A DNA stretch of 64,000 nt, from assembly GCA_039933215.1 (NCBI GenBank), contig JBDTOO010000015.1:6438-70437 (forward strand), given 5' to 3'. This DNA is from JALYUA01 sp039933215 (GTDB lineage: Bacteria > Acidobacteriota > Thermoanaerobaculia > UBA5066 > Gp7-AA6). The notes under the pieces are model-generated. The model was not told the origin of the DNA and made no database searches. It saw only the letters and a program-made list of their open reading frames with translations. Each line of letters opens with the position of its first letter. The first letter of the stretch is position 1. The position numbers and the translations under genes were made by a program. Below, one piece after another: positions 41,539 to 50,653 of the stretch.

Positions 41539-42179
41539 CGCAGGGACTCCCGCGCCTGCAGTGTCAGCTGGAGGCGGCTCGCGCTCGACCGTTCCTCGAT
41601 CGAGACTTTCCTCGGCCAGGGGTCGGCCGTCTCCCCATAGGACGCTTCGTAGGTCCGGCCGTCGCGCTCGACCCGCAGCGACGCGAAGCGCGCCTGAGCG
41701 AGGTTCAGGACCCCCTCGGCGCGGGCCGGGCCCGACCAGACGAGGAGCGCGTCGCCTCCCAGGATGCCGCGGACCTGCGGGTCCGGATCCTTCCAGATTC
41801 CCGCGAGGAGCCAGAGGAGCGGCTCCGGCTCGATGACGACGGGCGCGAACTTCTCGCCGCGAAGCGCCCCGTTCTCGTAGACGGCGACGGGCGACCCGAA
41901 TGGTCCGGTGATGGTGGCGCGGACCGGATCGCCCGTCGTCACCGCGAGAGTTCCCGGCAGCGACGCGAGCCCCTGGCTGAGCTTCGCGTCGTACAGGAGG
42001 CGGGAGGGCCCCAGGGAGTCCGCCCGCGCGACCGCTTCGCGCCAGGCGGCGAGGGCGAGGGATACCTGCTCCGCTCCGGCGGGACCGAAAGACCTGGCGG
42101 GCCGGCGGGCCGCGCAGCCGCTGATTGCGAGCAGGAGGGCGCCGAGCGTGACGGCCGCGGCGGCTCGCGTGCGGATCAG
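41535..42179 (-). CDS. LolB-like outer-membrane lipoprotein, CTG start
   Basis: A 214-residue predicted lipoprotein. Translating from CTG at 42179 gives a basic start (MIRTR), a hydrophobic stretch (AAAAVTLGALLLA) and lipobox ISGC with Cys22. No ATG, GTG or TTG exists in frame upstream of GTG 41942, which would remove the signal peptide and a third of the protein. The rest (LYDAKLSQGLASLPGTLAV, ENGALRGEKFAP) is compatible with the LolB/LolA-like beta fold. Gene order (TPR, this, ispE, prs) is that of lolB elsewhere. LolB inserts lipoproteins in the outer membrane. Family membership is inferred mainly from synteny. Confidence 0.75.
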   Translation of the reverse strand: MIRTRAAAAVTLGALLLAISGCAARRPARSFGPAGAEQVSLALAAWREAVARADSLGPSRLLYDAKLSQGLASLPGTLAVTTGDPVRATITGPFGSPVAVYENGALRGEKFAPVVIEPEPLLWLLAGIWKDPDPQVRGILGGDALLVWSGPARAEGVLNLAQARFASLRVERDGRTYEASYGETADPWPRKVSIEERSSASRLQLTLQARESLR

Positions 42180-42189
42180 CGGCGGCGCC

Positions 42190-44103
42190 TCAGCGGGTGG
42201 CGCCGGCGATCTTCGCGCGGGCGCGGTTCAACTTCTCCTGCACCTTGGCGGGCTCGTCCGGCTTGAGCGTCAGGGAGCGCTCGAAATGGCGGACGGCTTC
42301 GTCGGCCCGGCCCTGCCGGTCGGCGAGATCTCCGAGATGTTCCTCGATCGTCGAGTCGTCGGGCTCGCGGCGCTGCGCCTCCATCAGGTTCTTCTCGGCC
42401 GCCGCGAAGTTGCCGAGGCGGAAGTCCGCCCACCCGAGGGAGTCGCGGTACGCGCCGTTGCGCGGCTCGCGGGCGACGGCCTTCTCCAGGAGATTGCGCG
42501 CGCGCTCGAGGTTCTCGCCCCGGTCCGCCCACATGTATCCGAGGTAATTCATCGTCGCGGCGTCGTTCGGCTTGGCGTCGAGCATCTTCAGGAAGATCTT
42601 CTCGGCTTCGGCCGGGGAGCCTCCGCGCTCGAGGCTCGAGGCGAGGCGGAACTGCACTTCGGAGCTCTCGGGATACCGCTTCGCCGCCTCCCGCGAGATC
42701 CGCACGGCCGTCGCGAAGTCCTTCACGCGGGCGGCGGCATCGGCGGCGGCCATCGCGCGCTCGAGCTCCGGCGAACCGGCCATTTTGTCGAAGGCGGCGA
42801 CGGCGCCGGCCCGGTCGCCGGTGCGGTGGAGGAACTCGCCGACCGCGGCTTCCCACTCGGGATTGCCCGGCTCGGCGGCCGCGGCGGCGCGCGCGGCGGC
42901 GAGGCCCGACGGGTACTCCGCGGAATCCCGCGCCACGGCGAGCAGGAGGCGTACCGCGCGCGCGTCGACCGGCCGGCCGGCGACGATCGGCTCGAGCGCC
43001 TTCCGGGCGGCCGGGTAATCCTTCTGGAGATAGGCGGCATACGCGAGCTCGCGCGTCGCCCAGGTCTTCTGGTCGGCGGCCTTGGGATCGGCGCCGGCGC
43101 GCTTCAGGCTGTCTTCGAAGAGGGCGCGCGCCTCGGGGAGTCGGTGCTCCCGGAGAAGCTCGTTCGCGAGCGCCCGGCGCGTTGCCTCGTCTTCCGGGTC
43201 CGCCTGGAGGAGGTCGCGGAGGATCTTCTCGCCGCCGGCGCCGTCCCCCTTCTCGAAGAGGACCTGGGCGAGGAGACGGCGGATGTCGCGGTTCTCGGGG
43301 CGGCGGGTCGCGAGCTCGCGGGCGCGCTTCTCCGCCTCGTCGAAACGACCGGCGCGCGCGAGGTCGAGAGTGATGCGCTCGGAAACCGCCGGGTTCTCGG
43401 GGTCCTTCGCGGCCAGGTCGGAGAGCAGCTTCAGGGCTTCGTCGTAGCGGTCGTCTTCCTCGTAGACGTCGATGAGCGCCGCCGCGATCTCGCGGTCGGT
43501 CGGGTCCAGGGCGAGGAGCTGCTGGTACAGGACCTCCGCGTCGCGCGAGCGTCCGCTCTTCGCGCGGGCCTCCGCGGCGATGCGGACGAGGGCGGGCTGC
43601 ATCCGGGTCTCGGGAACCTCGTCGAGAAGCTGCGATGCCTCGGCCGCGCGGCCCCGCGTGAGCAGCGCTCGCGCGAGAGCCGCCACCGTCGAGAGGTCGC
43701 CCGGCGCGAGCTTGCGGGCCTGCCGCAGCTCCTCGATGCCCCTGTCGACCGCGGCCGGGTCCTTCTCCCCCGCGGCGATCTCGAGCGTTCCGAGAAGGCG
43801 GTGGGCCTCGGCCATCTTCCCGTCGAGCCGGATGGCTTCCCGGGCCTGCTTCACCGCTTCGTCCTGAACGTTCAGGTCTCGCAGGAGCTGCGCGTACTCG
43901 TAGCGGACCACGGCGTCGTCCGGGCGGCGCTCGATCACCTTGCGATAGAGGTCGAGGGCCTCCTTGTACTGGCCGTCCGCGACGGCGCCGCGGGCGCGCA
44001 GGTACATGCGGCGGAAGTCCCGTTCGCCGTCGGGAGCCGGGGCCGTCGGCGGAGCGGGAGCAAGAGTCGCCGCGAGGATGAGCGCGAGGAAGAAGGGCCT
44101 CAT
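42190..44103 (-). CDS. Exported TPR-repeat protein
   Basis: A 637-residue protein with a signal peptide (MRPFFLALILAATLAPAPPT) followed by TPR repeats through almost its full length (for example YKEALDLYRKVIERRPDDAVVRYEYA and DEAVRHFERSLTLKPDEP). A TPR protein of this size stands upstream of lolB-ispE in Pseudomonas and relatives. A scaffold role in envelope assembly is plausible but unproven. Ten nt separate it from the LolB-like gene. Confidence 0.9.
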   Translation of the reverse strand: MRPFFLALILAATLAPAPPTAPAPDGERDFRRMYLRARGAVADGQYKEALDLYRKVIERRPDDAVVRYEYAQLLRDLNVQDEAVKQAREAIRLDGKMAEAHRLLGTLEIAAGEKDPAAVDRGIEELRQARKLAPGDLSTVAALARALLTRGRAAEASQLLDEVPETRMQPALVRIAAEARAKSGRSRDAEVLYQQLLALDPTDREIAAALIDVYEEDDRYDEALKLLSDLAAKDPENPAVSERITLDLARAGRFDEAEKRARELATRRPENRDIRRLLAQVLFEKGDGAGGEKILRDLLQADPEDEATRRALANELLREHRLPEARALFEDSLKRAGADPKAADQKTWATRELAYAAYLQKDYPAARKALEPIVAGRPVDARAVRLLLAVARDSAEYPSGLAAARAAAAAEPGNPEWEAAVGEFLHRTGDRAGAVAAFDKMAGSPELERAMAAADAAARVKDFATAVRISREAAKRYPESSEVQFRLASSLERGGSPAEAEKIFLKMLDAKPNDAATMNYLGYMWADRGENLERARNLLEKAVAREPRNGAYRDSLGWADFRLGNFAAAEKNLMEAQRREPDDSTIEEHLGDLADRQGRADEAVRHFERSLTLKPDEPAKVQEKLNRARAKIAGATR

Positions 44104-44201
44104 GCGAACGAATCTAGCATGCGGGGTGCCAGCGGAAGGGTTGCCCGTGCGGCCGGCTCGGCGGGCGACCGGAACGTTCTACGCCATAATCGGAGGCGAC
44201 C

Positions 44202-45605
44202 ATGCCCCGCCTCGGCCAGCTGCTCGTGCGAGCCGACCTCGTATCGGAGAACAACCTCGCCCGGGCGCTCGGCGTGCAGAATTTCGCAGGGGGCCGGCTC
44301 GGAACGCTGCTGCTCGAGAGAGGCTCCGTGAGCGAGGACGAACTCGGCAAGACGCTCGCGCAGCAGCATGGGTGCGAGTACGTGCCGTGGCGGCTTCTCG
44401 CCGACGTTCCGATGGGGACGATCGCGGCCCTCCCGGCGAAGTTCGCGATCAAGCATTCCGCGGTGCCCTACGACCGCTCCGAGAACGTCCTGAAGCTCGT
44501 CCTGCGGGATCCTTCGGATCTGCGGATCTTGGACGAGCTCTTCTTCGTGACGGGCCGCAAGATCATCGCGGGCGTCGCGCCGGAGGTTCGCGTCTACCAG
44601 GCGCTCGAGAAGTACTACGGCGAGAGGCGTACCCCGCGCTTCGCCATCCTCGCCGAGAAGCTCTCGCGCCCCGTTCGATCCGCCCGGAGCGAGACGAGCG
44701 CCCCGCCTCCCCCGCCGAGCTTCTTTCCCGAGACCGAGCGCGCGGAGGAGCGGCTTCCGGACGCGCAGGAAATCTGGGGCGACTCGTCGGACGCCGATCT
44801 GGCGCTGGGCCCTCCGATCGTCCAGTCGTGGCGGACGACGACGGAGCCGCACGGCGGATGGGCCGGGACCTCCTCCCAGATGGGCGATGCCCGGCTGTCG
44901 GGGGACGTCGACGCGATCTCCTGGGAGGAGATGCCGCCGGCGGCCCCCGGCCCGCCCTCCGCTTCCTCCGCTTCCTCCGCGACGCCGGCGCTCGGCGCCG
45001 GGTCGGCTCATGAATCCCCCGCTTCTCCGCAGGCCCCCTCCGTGCCTGCTCCCGCCGCGCGCCCGGCGCCGGTCGCCGGATTGCCCCCGATGGCGGCGCC
45101 TCCGGAGCGGGCTATGCCGAGAACGGCGGCAGCGGACGACTTCACAGCGATCGCGGAGGCGAACGACCGGGACACGATCGCGGTCGCTGCCCTGTCCGCG
45201 ATGGCCCCCCGTTTCGTGCGGTCCGCGCTCTTTGCGGCGCGGCCCGACCGCGTCCAGGGCTGGGCGGGCGGCGGCGAGCTCGATCCCGTTCGGATCCGCG
45301 CGATCGCGATCCCCTGGAAGGAGGGGTCGGTCTTCCTGAACGTGCGCCTCTCCCGGTCCTTCTATCTCGGCCCCCTGCTGCGGCTCCCCCGGCACGAGGA
45401 TCTCGCGCTCGCGACGGGGGGCTGGCCGGAGGAGTGCGTCGTGATGCCCATCCTGATCCAGGACAAGCCGGCCGCCTTTCTCTACGCCGAGGGCCCCGCC
45501 GAACGGGGGGTCACCCCGATGGACCTCGTCTTCCTGCGGGAGCTCTCCCGGGCGGCCGCCGCGGGGCTCTCGCGGGCCATCCGTATGAAGAAGAAAGAGA
45601 TATAA
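44202..45605 (+). CDS. Orphan MshEN-domain protein with intact c-di-GMP motif and GAF-like C-terminus
   Basis: A 467-residue protein. Residues 3-56 carry both halves of the MshEN c-di-GMP-binding motif: RLGQLL with LARALGVQ, then RLGTLLLERG with LGKTLAQQ. Residues 60-150 are the rest of the T2SS-E N-terminal domain (ILDELFFVTGRKIIAGVAPEVRV). A Pro/Ala/Ser-rich linker (160-320) leads to a C-terminal region of about 140 residues that looks GAF-like (CVVMPILIQDKPAAFLYAEG). No ATPase domain is present, so it is not a pilus motor. It is paralogous to the gene at 45923. GGAGG precedes the ATG. Confidence 0.82.
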   Translation: MPRLGQLLVRADLVSENNLARALGVQNFAGGRLGTLLLERGSVSEDELGKTLAQQHGCEYVPWRLLADVPMGTIAALPAKFAIKHSAVPYDRSENVLKLVLRDPSDLRILDELFFVTGRKIIAGVAPEVRVYQALEKYYGERRTPRFAILAEKLSRPVRSARSETSAPPPPPSFFPETERAEERLPDAQEIWGDSSDADLALGPPIVQSWRTTTEPHGGWAGTSSQMGDARLSGDVDAISWEEMPPAAPGPPSASSASSATPALGAGSAHESPASPQAPSVPAPAARPAPVAGLPPMAAPPERAMPRTAAADDFTAIAEANDRDTIAVAALSAMAPRFVRSALFAARPDRVQGWAGGGELDPVRIRAIAIPWKEGSVFLNVRLSRSFYLGPLLRLPRHEDLALATGGWPEECVVMPILIQDKPAAFLYAEGPAERGVTPMDLVFLRELSRAAAAGLSRAIRMKKKEI

Positions 45606-45631
45606 TTGCGGGAGCGCACTCGGAGGCAGAG

Positions 45632-45901
45632 ATGATCAAAGCGGACATCGTCGATCTCGTGGTCGACCTCGCAGCGATTCCCCGCGCGAAGGCGGCGACG
45701 GCCGTCGAAACGGTGATCGAGTCGATGCGGTCCGCCCTGGGCGCGGGAGATCGCATCGAGTTGCGCGGTTTCGGCGTGTTTCAGGTGAAGCGGCGCAAGC
45801 GCGGCATCGGCCGCAACCCCAAGACCGGCGTCGAAGTGACCATTCCTCCGGGCAACACCATCCGGTTCAAGCCGGGCAAGGACCTCCGCGACCTGCCCTG
45901 A
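45632..45901 (+). CDS. HU/IHF-family DNA-binding protein (second copy)
   Basis: An 89-residue nucleoid protein. The RGFGVFQVKRRKRGIGRNPKTG region and FKPGKDLRDL end are typical; the N-terminal helix (IVDLVVDLAAIPRAKA) differs clearly from the copy at 1882. TATAAT at 45601-45606 and GGAGG before the ATG give it its own promoter and ribosome binding site. It lies between two MshEN paralogues. Confidence 0.95.
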   Translation: MIKADIVDLVVDLAAIPRAKAATAVETVIESMRSALGAGDRIELRGFGVFQVKRRKRGIGRNPKTGVEVTIPPGNTIRFKPGKDLRDLP

Positions 45902-45922
45902 TGCCTTAGAATAAGGATCCGC

Positions 45923-47551
45923 ATGGCACCGCGCCGGATCGGCGAGCATCTCGTGTCGGAAGGGATTCTTTCGGAGTCCGAGATCCACCGTGCGCTCGGG
46001 TTCCAGCGGCTCTCCGGAGAGCGGCTCAAGCTGGGCAGCATCCTGCTCCACTGGGACCTTCTGGACGAAGAGGCGCTGCTTACGGCCCTCTCGAGCCTCC
46101 ACCGGACACCCGCGGTGACCTGGGCGATGCTCGCGGAAGCGCCGTTCGAGGCGGTCCGCCTGCTGCCGGCCGCCCACGCGCTCCGTCTCGGCGCGATCGC
46201 CTGGGGCGCCGAAAGAGGCCTGGTCCGCGTCGCGTTCACGAACCCCTCCAACCTCGCCGTGATCGACGAGGTCGCCGCTCTCGTCGGGCGCCGCGTCGTT
46301 GCCGGCGTGACGACGGAAGTCCGTCTCTTCCAGGCGCATCAGAAATTCTTCGGACGCCACGTTCCGCTTCAATACCGCGCGATCGTTCAGAAGCTCGATC
46401 GCCCGGCGGCCGGCCGGCCGCCGGCGCGGCGCGACTTCCGCGCCACCGACGTCGTCCAGGCCGAGCGGGAGGTTCGCTCCTCGGGCTCCGCGGGCGCCCT
46501 CGAGATCCCGGTGACGCCCGAAGCGGGCGCCGCGGCGGACGACGCGCGCCTCGTCCTGCCGCCCGTCGAGCCTCCCGAGCTGCCGGACCTTCCCGAGCTC
46601 GCCGAGGTGGCCGACGCGCCGGACGCGGCCGCTGTCGACGCCTCCCCGGCGGACGACTCGCTCTCGGACTGGGTCGGCGAGGCCCTGTCCGCATTTACCG
46701 ACGGACCCGCCGCGCGAGATCCGGAATCGCCAGCCGGCGTCGCCGATCCTTCGCAGTTCGGACGGCACGGCGAGCCCCCTCGTCCCGGACCTCTCGCCGT
46801 TTACGAAGACGATCTGCCTCAGACCAACATGGTGCGCGCGCGGGTGGAAGAGAAGGCGCGGCTCTCGGCGCAGGCCTCTCCCCTGACCGACGAGCACCGG
46901 CGCGGCGTTCCCGACTCGATCCCTCCGTTCCGGCGGGCGAGCGACCCGATCGGTCCATACGCCAATCCGGCACCGTCCGGCGATCCCGCGGAGGGCCTGT
47001 GGAGGCGGGCGGATGACAGCGTAGCGTCGCCCGCGGCCGAATCGCTCTGGAAGATCGAAGCGGACGGCTCCGAGCCCGGGGCCTCCGAGGCCCGCAGCCG
47101 CGACGACGTCGCGGATTCGGTCCTCGAGAGCTACCTCGGCGAGCTCCCGCGCGTGGTGCTCCTCGGGGCCGGTAAGAACGGCATCACGGGATGGCGGGGC
47201 CGGGCGCCCGGGCTCACCGCCGAAGCGGTGTTGAAGATCCGGATCTTCCCCTCCGAGATCTCCGTGTTCACCGCCGTCCAGGAGTCCGGAGTGCCGCACT
47301 TCGGCGCGGTCGACCGGTCCGAATGGCCTCGCGCGCTCGCGACGCTCTTCGGCGGGAACCCGCCCGAATGCGCGATCTTTCCCGTCCGGGTTCTGGACGG
47401 GATCGCCGCGTTCCTCTACGCGGACCGCCTGGGGTCGCCCATGCAATACGAGGACTTCGCTCTCGTCGCCCGCGCCGCCGGCTCGGCCGCCGGCGTCCTC
47501 TCCCAGTTCCTCCTCCGCCGCCGCCGCTCCGACACGACGCACGTCGGCTGA
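45923..47551 (+). CDS. Orphan MshEN-like protein with degenerate c-di-GMP motif and GAF-like C-terminus
   Basis: A 542-residue paralogue of the protein at 44202 with the same layout: MshEN-like N-terminus (5-60), T2SS-E_N remainder (IDEVAALVGRRVVAGVTTEVRLFQ), long acidic/Pro-rich linker (about 160-385), GAF-like C-terminus (CAIFPVRVLDGIAAFLYADR). The first half-motif is kept (RIGEHL, IHRALGFQ). In the second, RLG is KLG and the final Gln is missing (LLTALSSLH), so c-di-GMP binding may be weak or lost. TAGAAT lies 10 nt before the ATG. Confidence 0.8.
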   Translation: MAPRRIGEHLVSEGILSESEIHRALGFQRLSGERLKLGSILLHWDLLDEEALLTALSSLHRTPAVTWAMLAEAPFEAVRLLPAAHALRLGAIAWGAERGLVRVAFTNPSNLAVIDEVAALVGRRVVAGVTTEVRLFQAHQKFFGRHVPLQYRAIVQKLDRPAAGRPPARRDFRATDVVQAEREVRSSGSAGALEIPVTPEAGAAADDARLVLPPVEPPELPDLPELAEVADAPDAAAVDASPADDSLSDWVGEALSAFTDGPAARDPESPAGVADPSQFGRHGEPPRPGPLAVYEDDLPQTNMVRARVEEKARLSAQASPLTDEHRRGVPDSIPPFRRASDPIGPYANPAPSGDPAEGLWRRADDSVASPAAESLWKIEADGSEPGASEARSRDDVADSVLESYLGELPRVVLLGAGKNGITGWRGRAPGLTAEAVLKIRIFPSEISVFTAVQESGVPHFGAVDRSEWPRALATLFGGNPPECAIFPVRVLDGIAAFLYADRLGSPMQYEDFALVARAAGSAAGVLSQFLLRRRRSDTTHVG

Positions 47552-47639
47552 ACAGCTGAACGGCTGACGGGCTCGCCGGAGCGCGCGCCGCCTCCGCGCC
47601 GGACGCGGGCGAAGCTCTTCCCTGTGAGATAACGGCTCG

Positions 47640-48578
47640 ATGAGGGACGACGATGTGCCGACGGCACCGGACGGGGGCGAGCCCGCACCGCCACCGGTCC
47701 AACGGCGGAGAGGCTGGCTTCCCTGGCGATTTCCGTACGCGGAGCATCCGCTCTTTCATCTGGCTCTCCTCGTCCTGACCTTCTGCACCACGACGTTCGC
47801 CGGCGCGCTCTTCTTCAGCGAAGCGCCGGACTTCCCCGGGCGGCTCGAAGCGGGCCTTCGGTTCTCGATCCCTGCCATGCTCATCCTGGGCGTCCACGAG
47901 ATGGGGCATTACCTGATGTGCCGCCGCTACGGGCTCGCGGCGACGCGGCCGTACTTTCTTCCCGCCCCCACGCTCTTCGGCACGCTCGGAGCGGTCATCC
48001 GCATCAAGGAGCCGATCCGGAAGAAGACGGTCCTTCTCGACATAGGGGCCGCCGGACCGCTCGCGGGATTCGTGACGGCGCTTCCCTTCCTCTTCTACGG
48101 CGTGACGCGCGCCATCCCGATCCGCACTCCGCCGGACCCCGGCGTGCAGGTGTTCGGCTATCCCCTGGCCGTCCGCTTCGCGCAGGATTGGACGGGGATG
48201 GCGCGGTACACGAGCGCGGGGGTCCACGAAGATCCGACCTTCATGGCCGCCTGGCTCGGTCTTCTCGTGACGGCGCTGAACCTTCTCCCGATCGGCCAGC
48301 TGGATGGAGGCCATGTCCTGCGGGCGGTTCTCGGAAAGAGGCAGCCGATGGTGTCGCTGGCCGTGCTCGCGTGTGCTCTGGCGGTGGCGTTCCGAGGCGG
48401 CTACACGTGGGCGATCTTCGCGGCGATCGTCGGAGGGCTGCTCGGGGTCGCGCATCCGCCCGTCGAGGACGACGACGAGCCGATCGGTACCGGCCGGCTC
48501 ACGATCGCGCTCGTGTGCCTCGCCGTGTTTCTGCTCTGCGCGACGCTGGTGCCGCTCGGCCCCGTTTCAGAGAAATAG
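47640..48578 (+). CDS. M50-family site-2 metalloprotease, EGY1-like
   Basis: A 312-residue intramembrane protease with seven or eight membrane segments. Zinc ligands are in HEMGHYLMCRRYGL (HExxH near residue 85) and NLLPIGQLDGGH (near 218). The N-terminal 30 residues are hydrophilic and cytoplasmic. Long loops after the HExxH (PYFLPAPTLFGTLGAVIRIKEP) match the EGY/YwhC-like subgroup. Distinct from the short M50 at 7416. Substrate unknown. Confidence 0.92.
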   Translation: MRDDDVPTAPDGGEPAPPPVQRRRGWLPWRFPYAEHPLFHLALLVLTFCTTTFAGALFFSEAPDFPGRLEAGLRFSIPAMLILGVHEMGHYLMCRRYGLAATRPYFLPAPTLFGTLGAVIRIKEPIRKKTVLLDIGAAGPLAGFVTALPFLFYGVTRAIPIRTPPDPGVQVFGYPLAVRFAQDWTGMARYTSAGVHEDPTFMAAWLGLLVTALNLLPIGQLDGGHVLRAVLGKRQPMVSLAVLACALAVAFRGGYTWAIFAAIVGGLLGVAHPPVEDDDEPIGTGRLTIALVCLAVFLLCATLVPLGPVSEK

Positions 48579-48597
48579 GACTCCGGCGGCGCGTCGA

Positions 48598-49059
48598 TCA
48601 GGAGCCGGCGGGCGAGGCGCCGGGGATGTCGACGACGAAGGTGGCGGGGCCGTCGTTGACGAGCGACACGCGCATCGCCTCGCCGAAGACGCCTCTCTCG
48701 ACGCGGAAACCCGCGAGCTCGAGCGCCGCGCAGAAATGGTCGTAGATCGGGCGGGCGTCCGGGCCGGGCAACGCCTTCTCGAATCCCGGCCGGCGCCCGC
48801 GGGAGAGGTCGGCCGCGAGCGTGAACTGCGAGACCGCCAGGATGGCGCCGCCGACGTCCGAGAGGCCGAGGTTCATGTGACCTCGATCGTCCTCGAACAC
48901 GCGCAGGCCCGCGACCTTGCGTGCGGCCGCTTCCGCGGTCGCGCTCCCGTCGCCGCGCTCGGCTCCGAGCAGGACGAGGAACCCGCGCTCGATGGCGGCC
49001 ACGCGCCGCCCCTCGACCTCGACCTCGGCGCTCGCGACGCGCTGGACGACGAGCCTCAT
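48598..49059 (-). CDS. dtd: D-aminoacyl-tRNA deacylase
   Basis: A 153-residue proofreading enzyme that removes D-amino acids from tRNA. MRLVVQRVASAEVEVEG, the SQFTLAAD motif and NDGPATF are the family signatures. The trans-site motif normally reads NxGP(V/F)T; NDGPAT is a slight variant. ATG overlaps the murJ stop (ATGA). It converges with the M50 gene across a 19-nt gap. Confidence 0.97.
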   Translation of the reverse strand: MRLVVQRVASAEVEVEGRRVAAIERGFLVLLGAERGDGSATAEAAARKVAGLRVFEDDRGHMNLGLSDVGGAILAVSQFTLAADLSRGRRPGFEKALPGPDARPIYDHFCAALELAGFRVERGVFGEAMRVSLVNDGPATFVVDIPGASPAGS

Positions 49060-50642
49060 GGGGTACTCCGGGGGCGGCGCCGCGCGACGCTCCGCAGCTC
49101 ACGGGCCTCCGGAGCTCCCAGCAGCCGCGCCGCCGACCAGTAGACCGCGGCGGAGACGGCGATGGTCGCCGCGAGAGCCGCCGCCCCTGCCCCTCCCCGC
49201 CAGCGCTCGAAATCCATCCAGCGCCCGGCCGCGCCGAGCGCGACGCCCATGACGGCGGCCGCGGCGGCGATGCGCGCGAAGGAGGCGGCCATCTCGCGCC
49301 CGCGCATCCGTCCCTCGCGGCGCCGGAGGACCCCCAGCAGGATGGTGACGTTGACGCCCGCGGCGGCGGACGCCGCGAGGCCGATCCCGGCGAGGCCGTA
49401 AGGCCGGGTCCAGAGTGCGCAGAGCGTCACGAACGTCGCGCAGTCCGCGACCGCCGCGAGCACCGGCAGGCGGGTGTCCTTCAAGGCGTAGAACGCGGGC
49501 ACGACGACGCGGACTCCCGCGAAGAAAACGAGTCCGAGAGCAAGCGCGGCGAGCGCGCCCGCGGTGCCCCGGGTGTCCGCCGCGTCGAACTGGCCGCCTT
49601 CGAAGAGCACGCGGACGATCGGGGTCCGAAGAAGGATCAGGCCGACCGTCGCCGGCACGGTCACGAACGCGATCAGCCGCAGCGCGAACGCGACGTTCGC
49701 CTTGAAGGGCTCCCGGTCCGCGGCGAGGGCCTGCAGGGAGAGGAGCGGCAGGATCGCCGTGGCGACCGAGACGGCGAATCCCCCGAGGACGAGCTCCTTC
49801 AGCCGGTTCGCGTAATAGAAGTGCGACACGCTCGCCTCTCCGAGGGCGGCGGCGAATCGCGTCGAGATCACGGTGTTGACGGTGTTGATGCCATAGGCGA
49901 ACAGGCGCGGGACCATGAGGAGGAGCATCGATCGCACGGCAGGGTCGCGCCAGCCGAGCGCGGGCCGGCCGACCGCCCGCAGGCGGCGCATCTGCGGGAT
50001 CTGGATCGCGATCTGGAGGAGCCCGCCGAGCAGCACCCCGGCCGCGAGCCCGTAGGTCGGTTCCTCGAGGCGCGGTGAAATCACGACGGCGCCGAGGATC
50101 ATCGCGACGTTCAAGAAGATCGGAGCGGCGGCAGCGACCGCGAACCGATGGCGCGCGTTCAAGATCGCCTGGCAGAACGCGGAGAGCGACACCAGGAGGA
50201 CGTAGGGAAAGATCCAGCGGTTGAGCGCGACCGTCAGCTCGAACTTGCCGGGTGTGCTCCGGTAGCCGTGCGCCAGGAGGTCGACGAGCCAGGGAGAGGA
50301 GAGGATCCCCGCCGTCGTGATCGCGGCGAGGAGCAGAGAGAAGGTGCCGAGCGCGCGCCCGACGAAAGCGCGGGCCTCCTCCTCCGACCGCGTCTCCGTC
50401 ACCTCGGCGTAGACGGGGATGAACGCCGAAGACATGGCCCCCTCGCCGACGATCTCCCGGAGCATGTTCGGGATCCGGAACGCCACGAAGAACGCGTCGG
50501 AGCTGCGCCCCGCCCCGAGCAGAAGCGCGATGACCTTGTCCCGGGCGTACCCCGTGATCCGGGAGAGCAGCGTCAGCGGCGTGATGATGGACGCCGAACG
50601 GACGATCCTTTTCCGGCTCTCGTGCGCCGATTCGGCAGGCAT
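49056..50642 (-). CDS. murJ: Lipid II flippase MurJ
   Basis: A 528-residue membrane protein with about 14 hydrophobic segments. ITPLTLLSRITGYARDKVIA, SDAFFVAFRIPNMLREIVGEGAMSSAFIPVY and FYYANRLKELVLGGFAVSVATAILP are MviN/MurJ signatures, including the conserved Arg residues of the central cavity. It exports lipid II for peptidoglycan synthesis. A -10-like TACAAT lies 11 nt upstream of the ATG. It is transcribed divergently from ssb. Confidence 0.97.
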   Translation of the reverse strand: MPAESAHESRKRIVRSASIITPLTLLSRITGYARDKVIALLLGAGRSSDAFFVAFRIPNMLREIVGEGAMSSAFIPVYAEVTETRSEEEARAFVGRALGTFSLLLAAITTAGILSSPWLVDLLAHGYRSTPGKFELTVALNRWIFPYVLLVSLSAFCQAILNARHRFAVAAAAPIFLNVAMILGAVVISPRLEEPTYGLAAGVLLGGLLQIAIQIPQMRRLRAVGRPALGWRDPAVRSMLLLMVPRLFAYGINTVNTVISTRFAAALGEASVSHFYYANRLKELVLGGFAVSVATAILPLLSLQALAADREPFKANVAFALRLIAFVTVPATVGLILLRTPIVRVLFEGGQFDAADTRGTAGALAALALGLVFFAGVRVVVPAFYALKDTRLPVLAAVADCATFVTLCALWTRPYGLAGIGLAASAAAGVNVTILLGVLRRREGRMRGREMAASFARIAAAAAVMGVALGAAGRWMDFERWRGGAGAAALAATIAVSAAVYWSAARLLGAPEARELRSVARRRPRSTP

Positions 50643-50653
50643 GTGTGGCGAGG

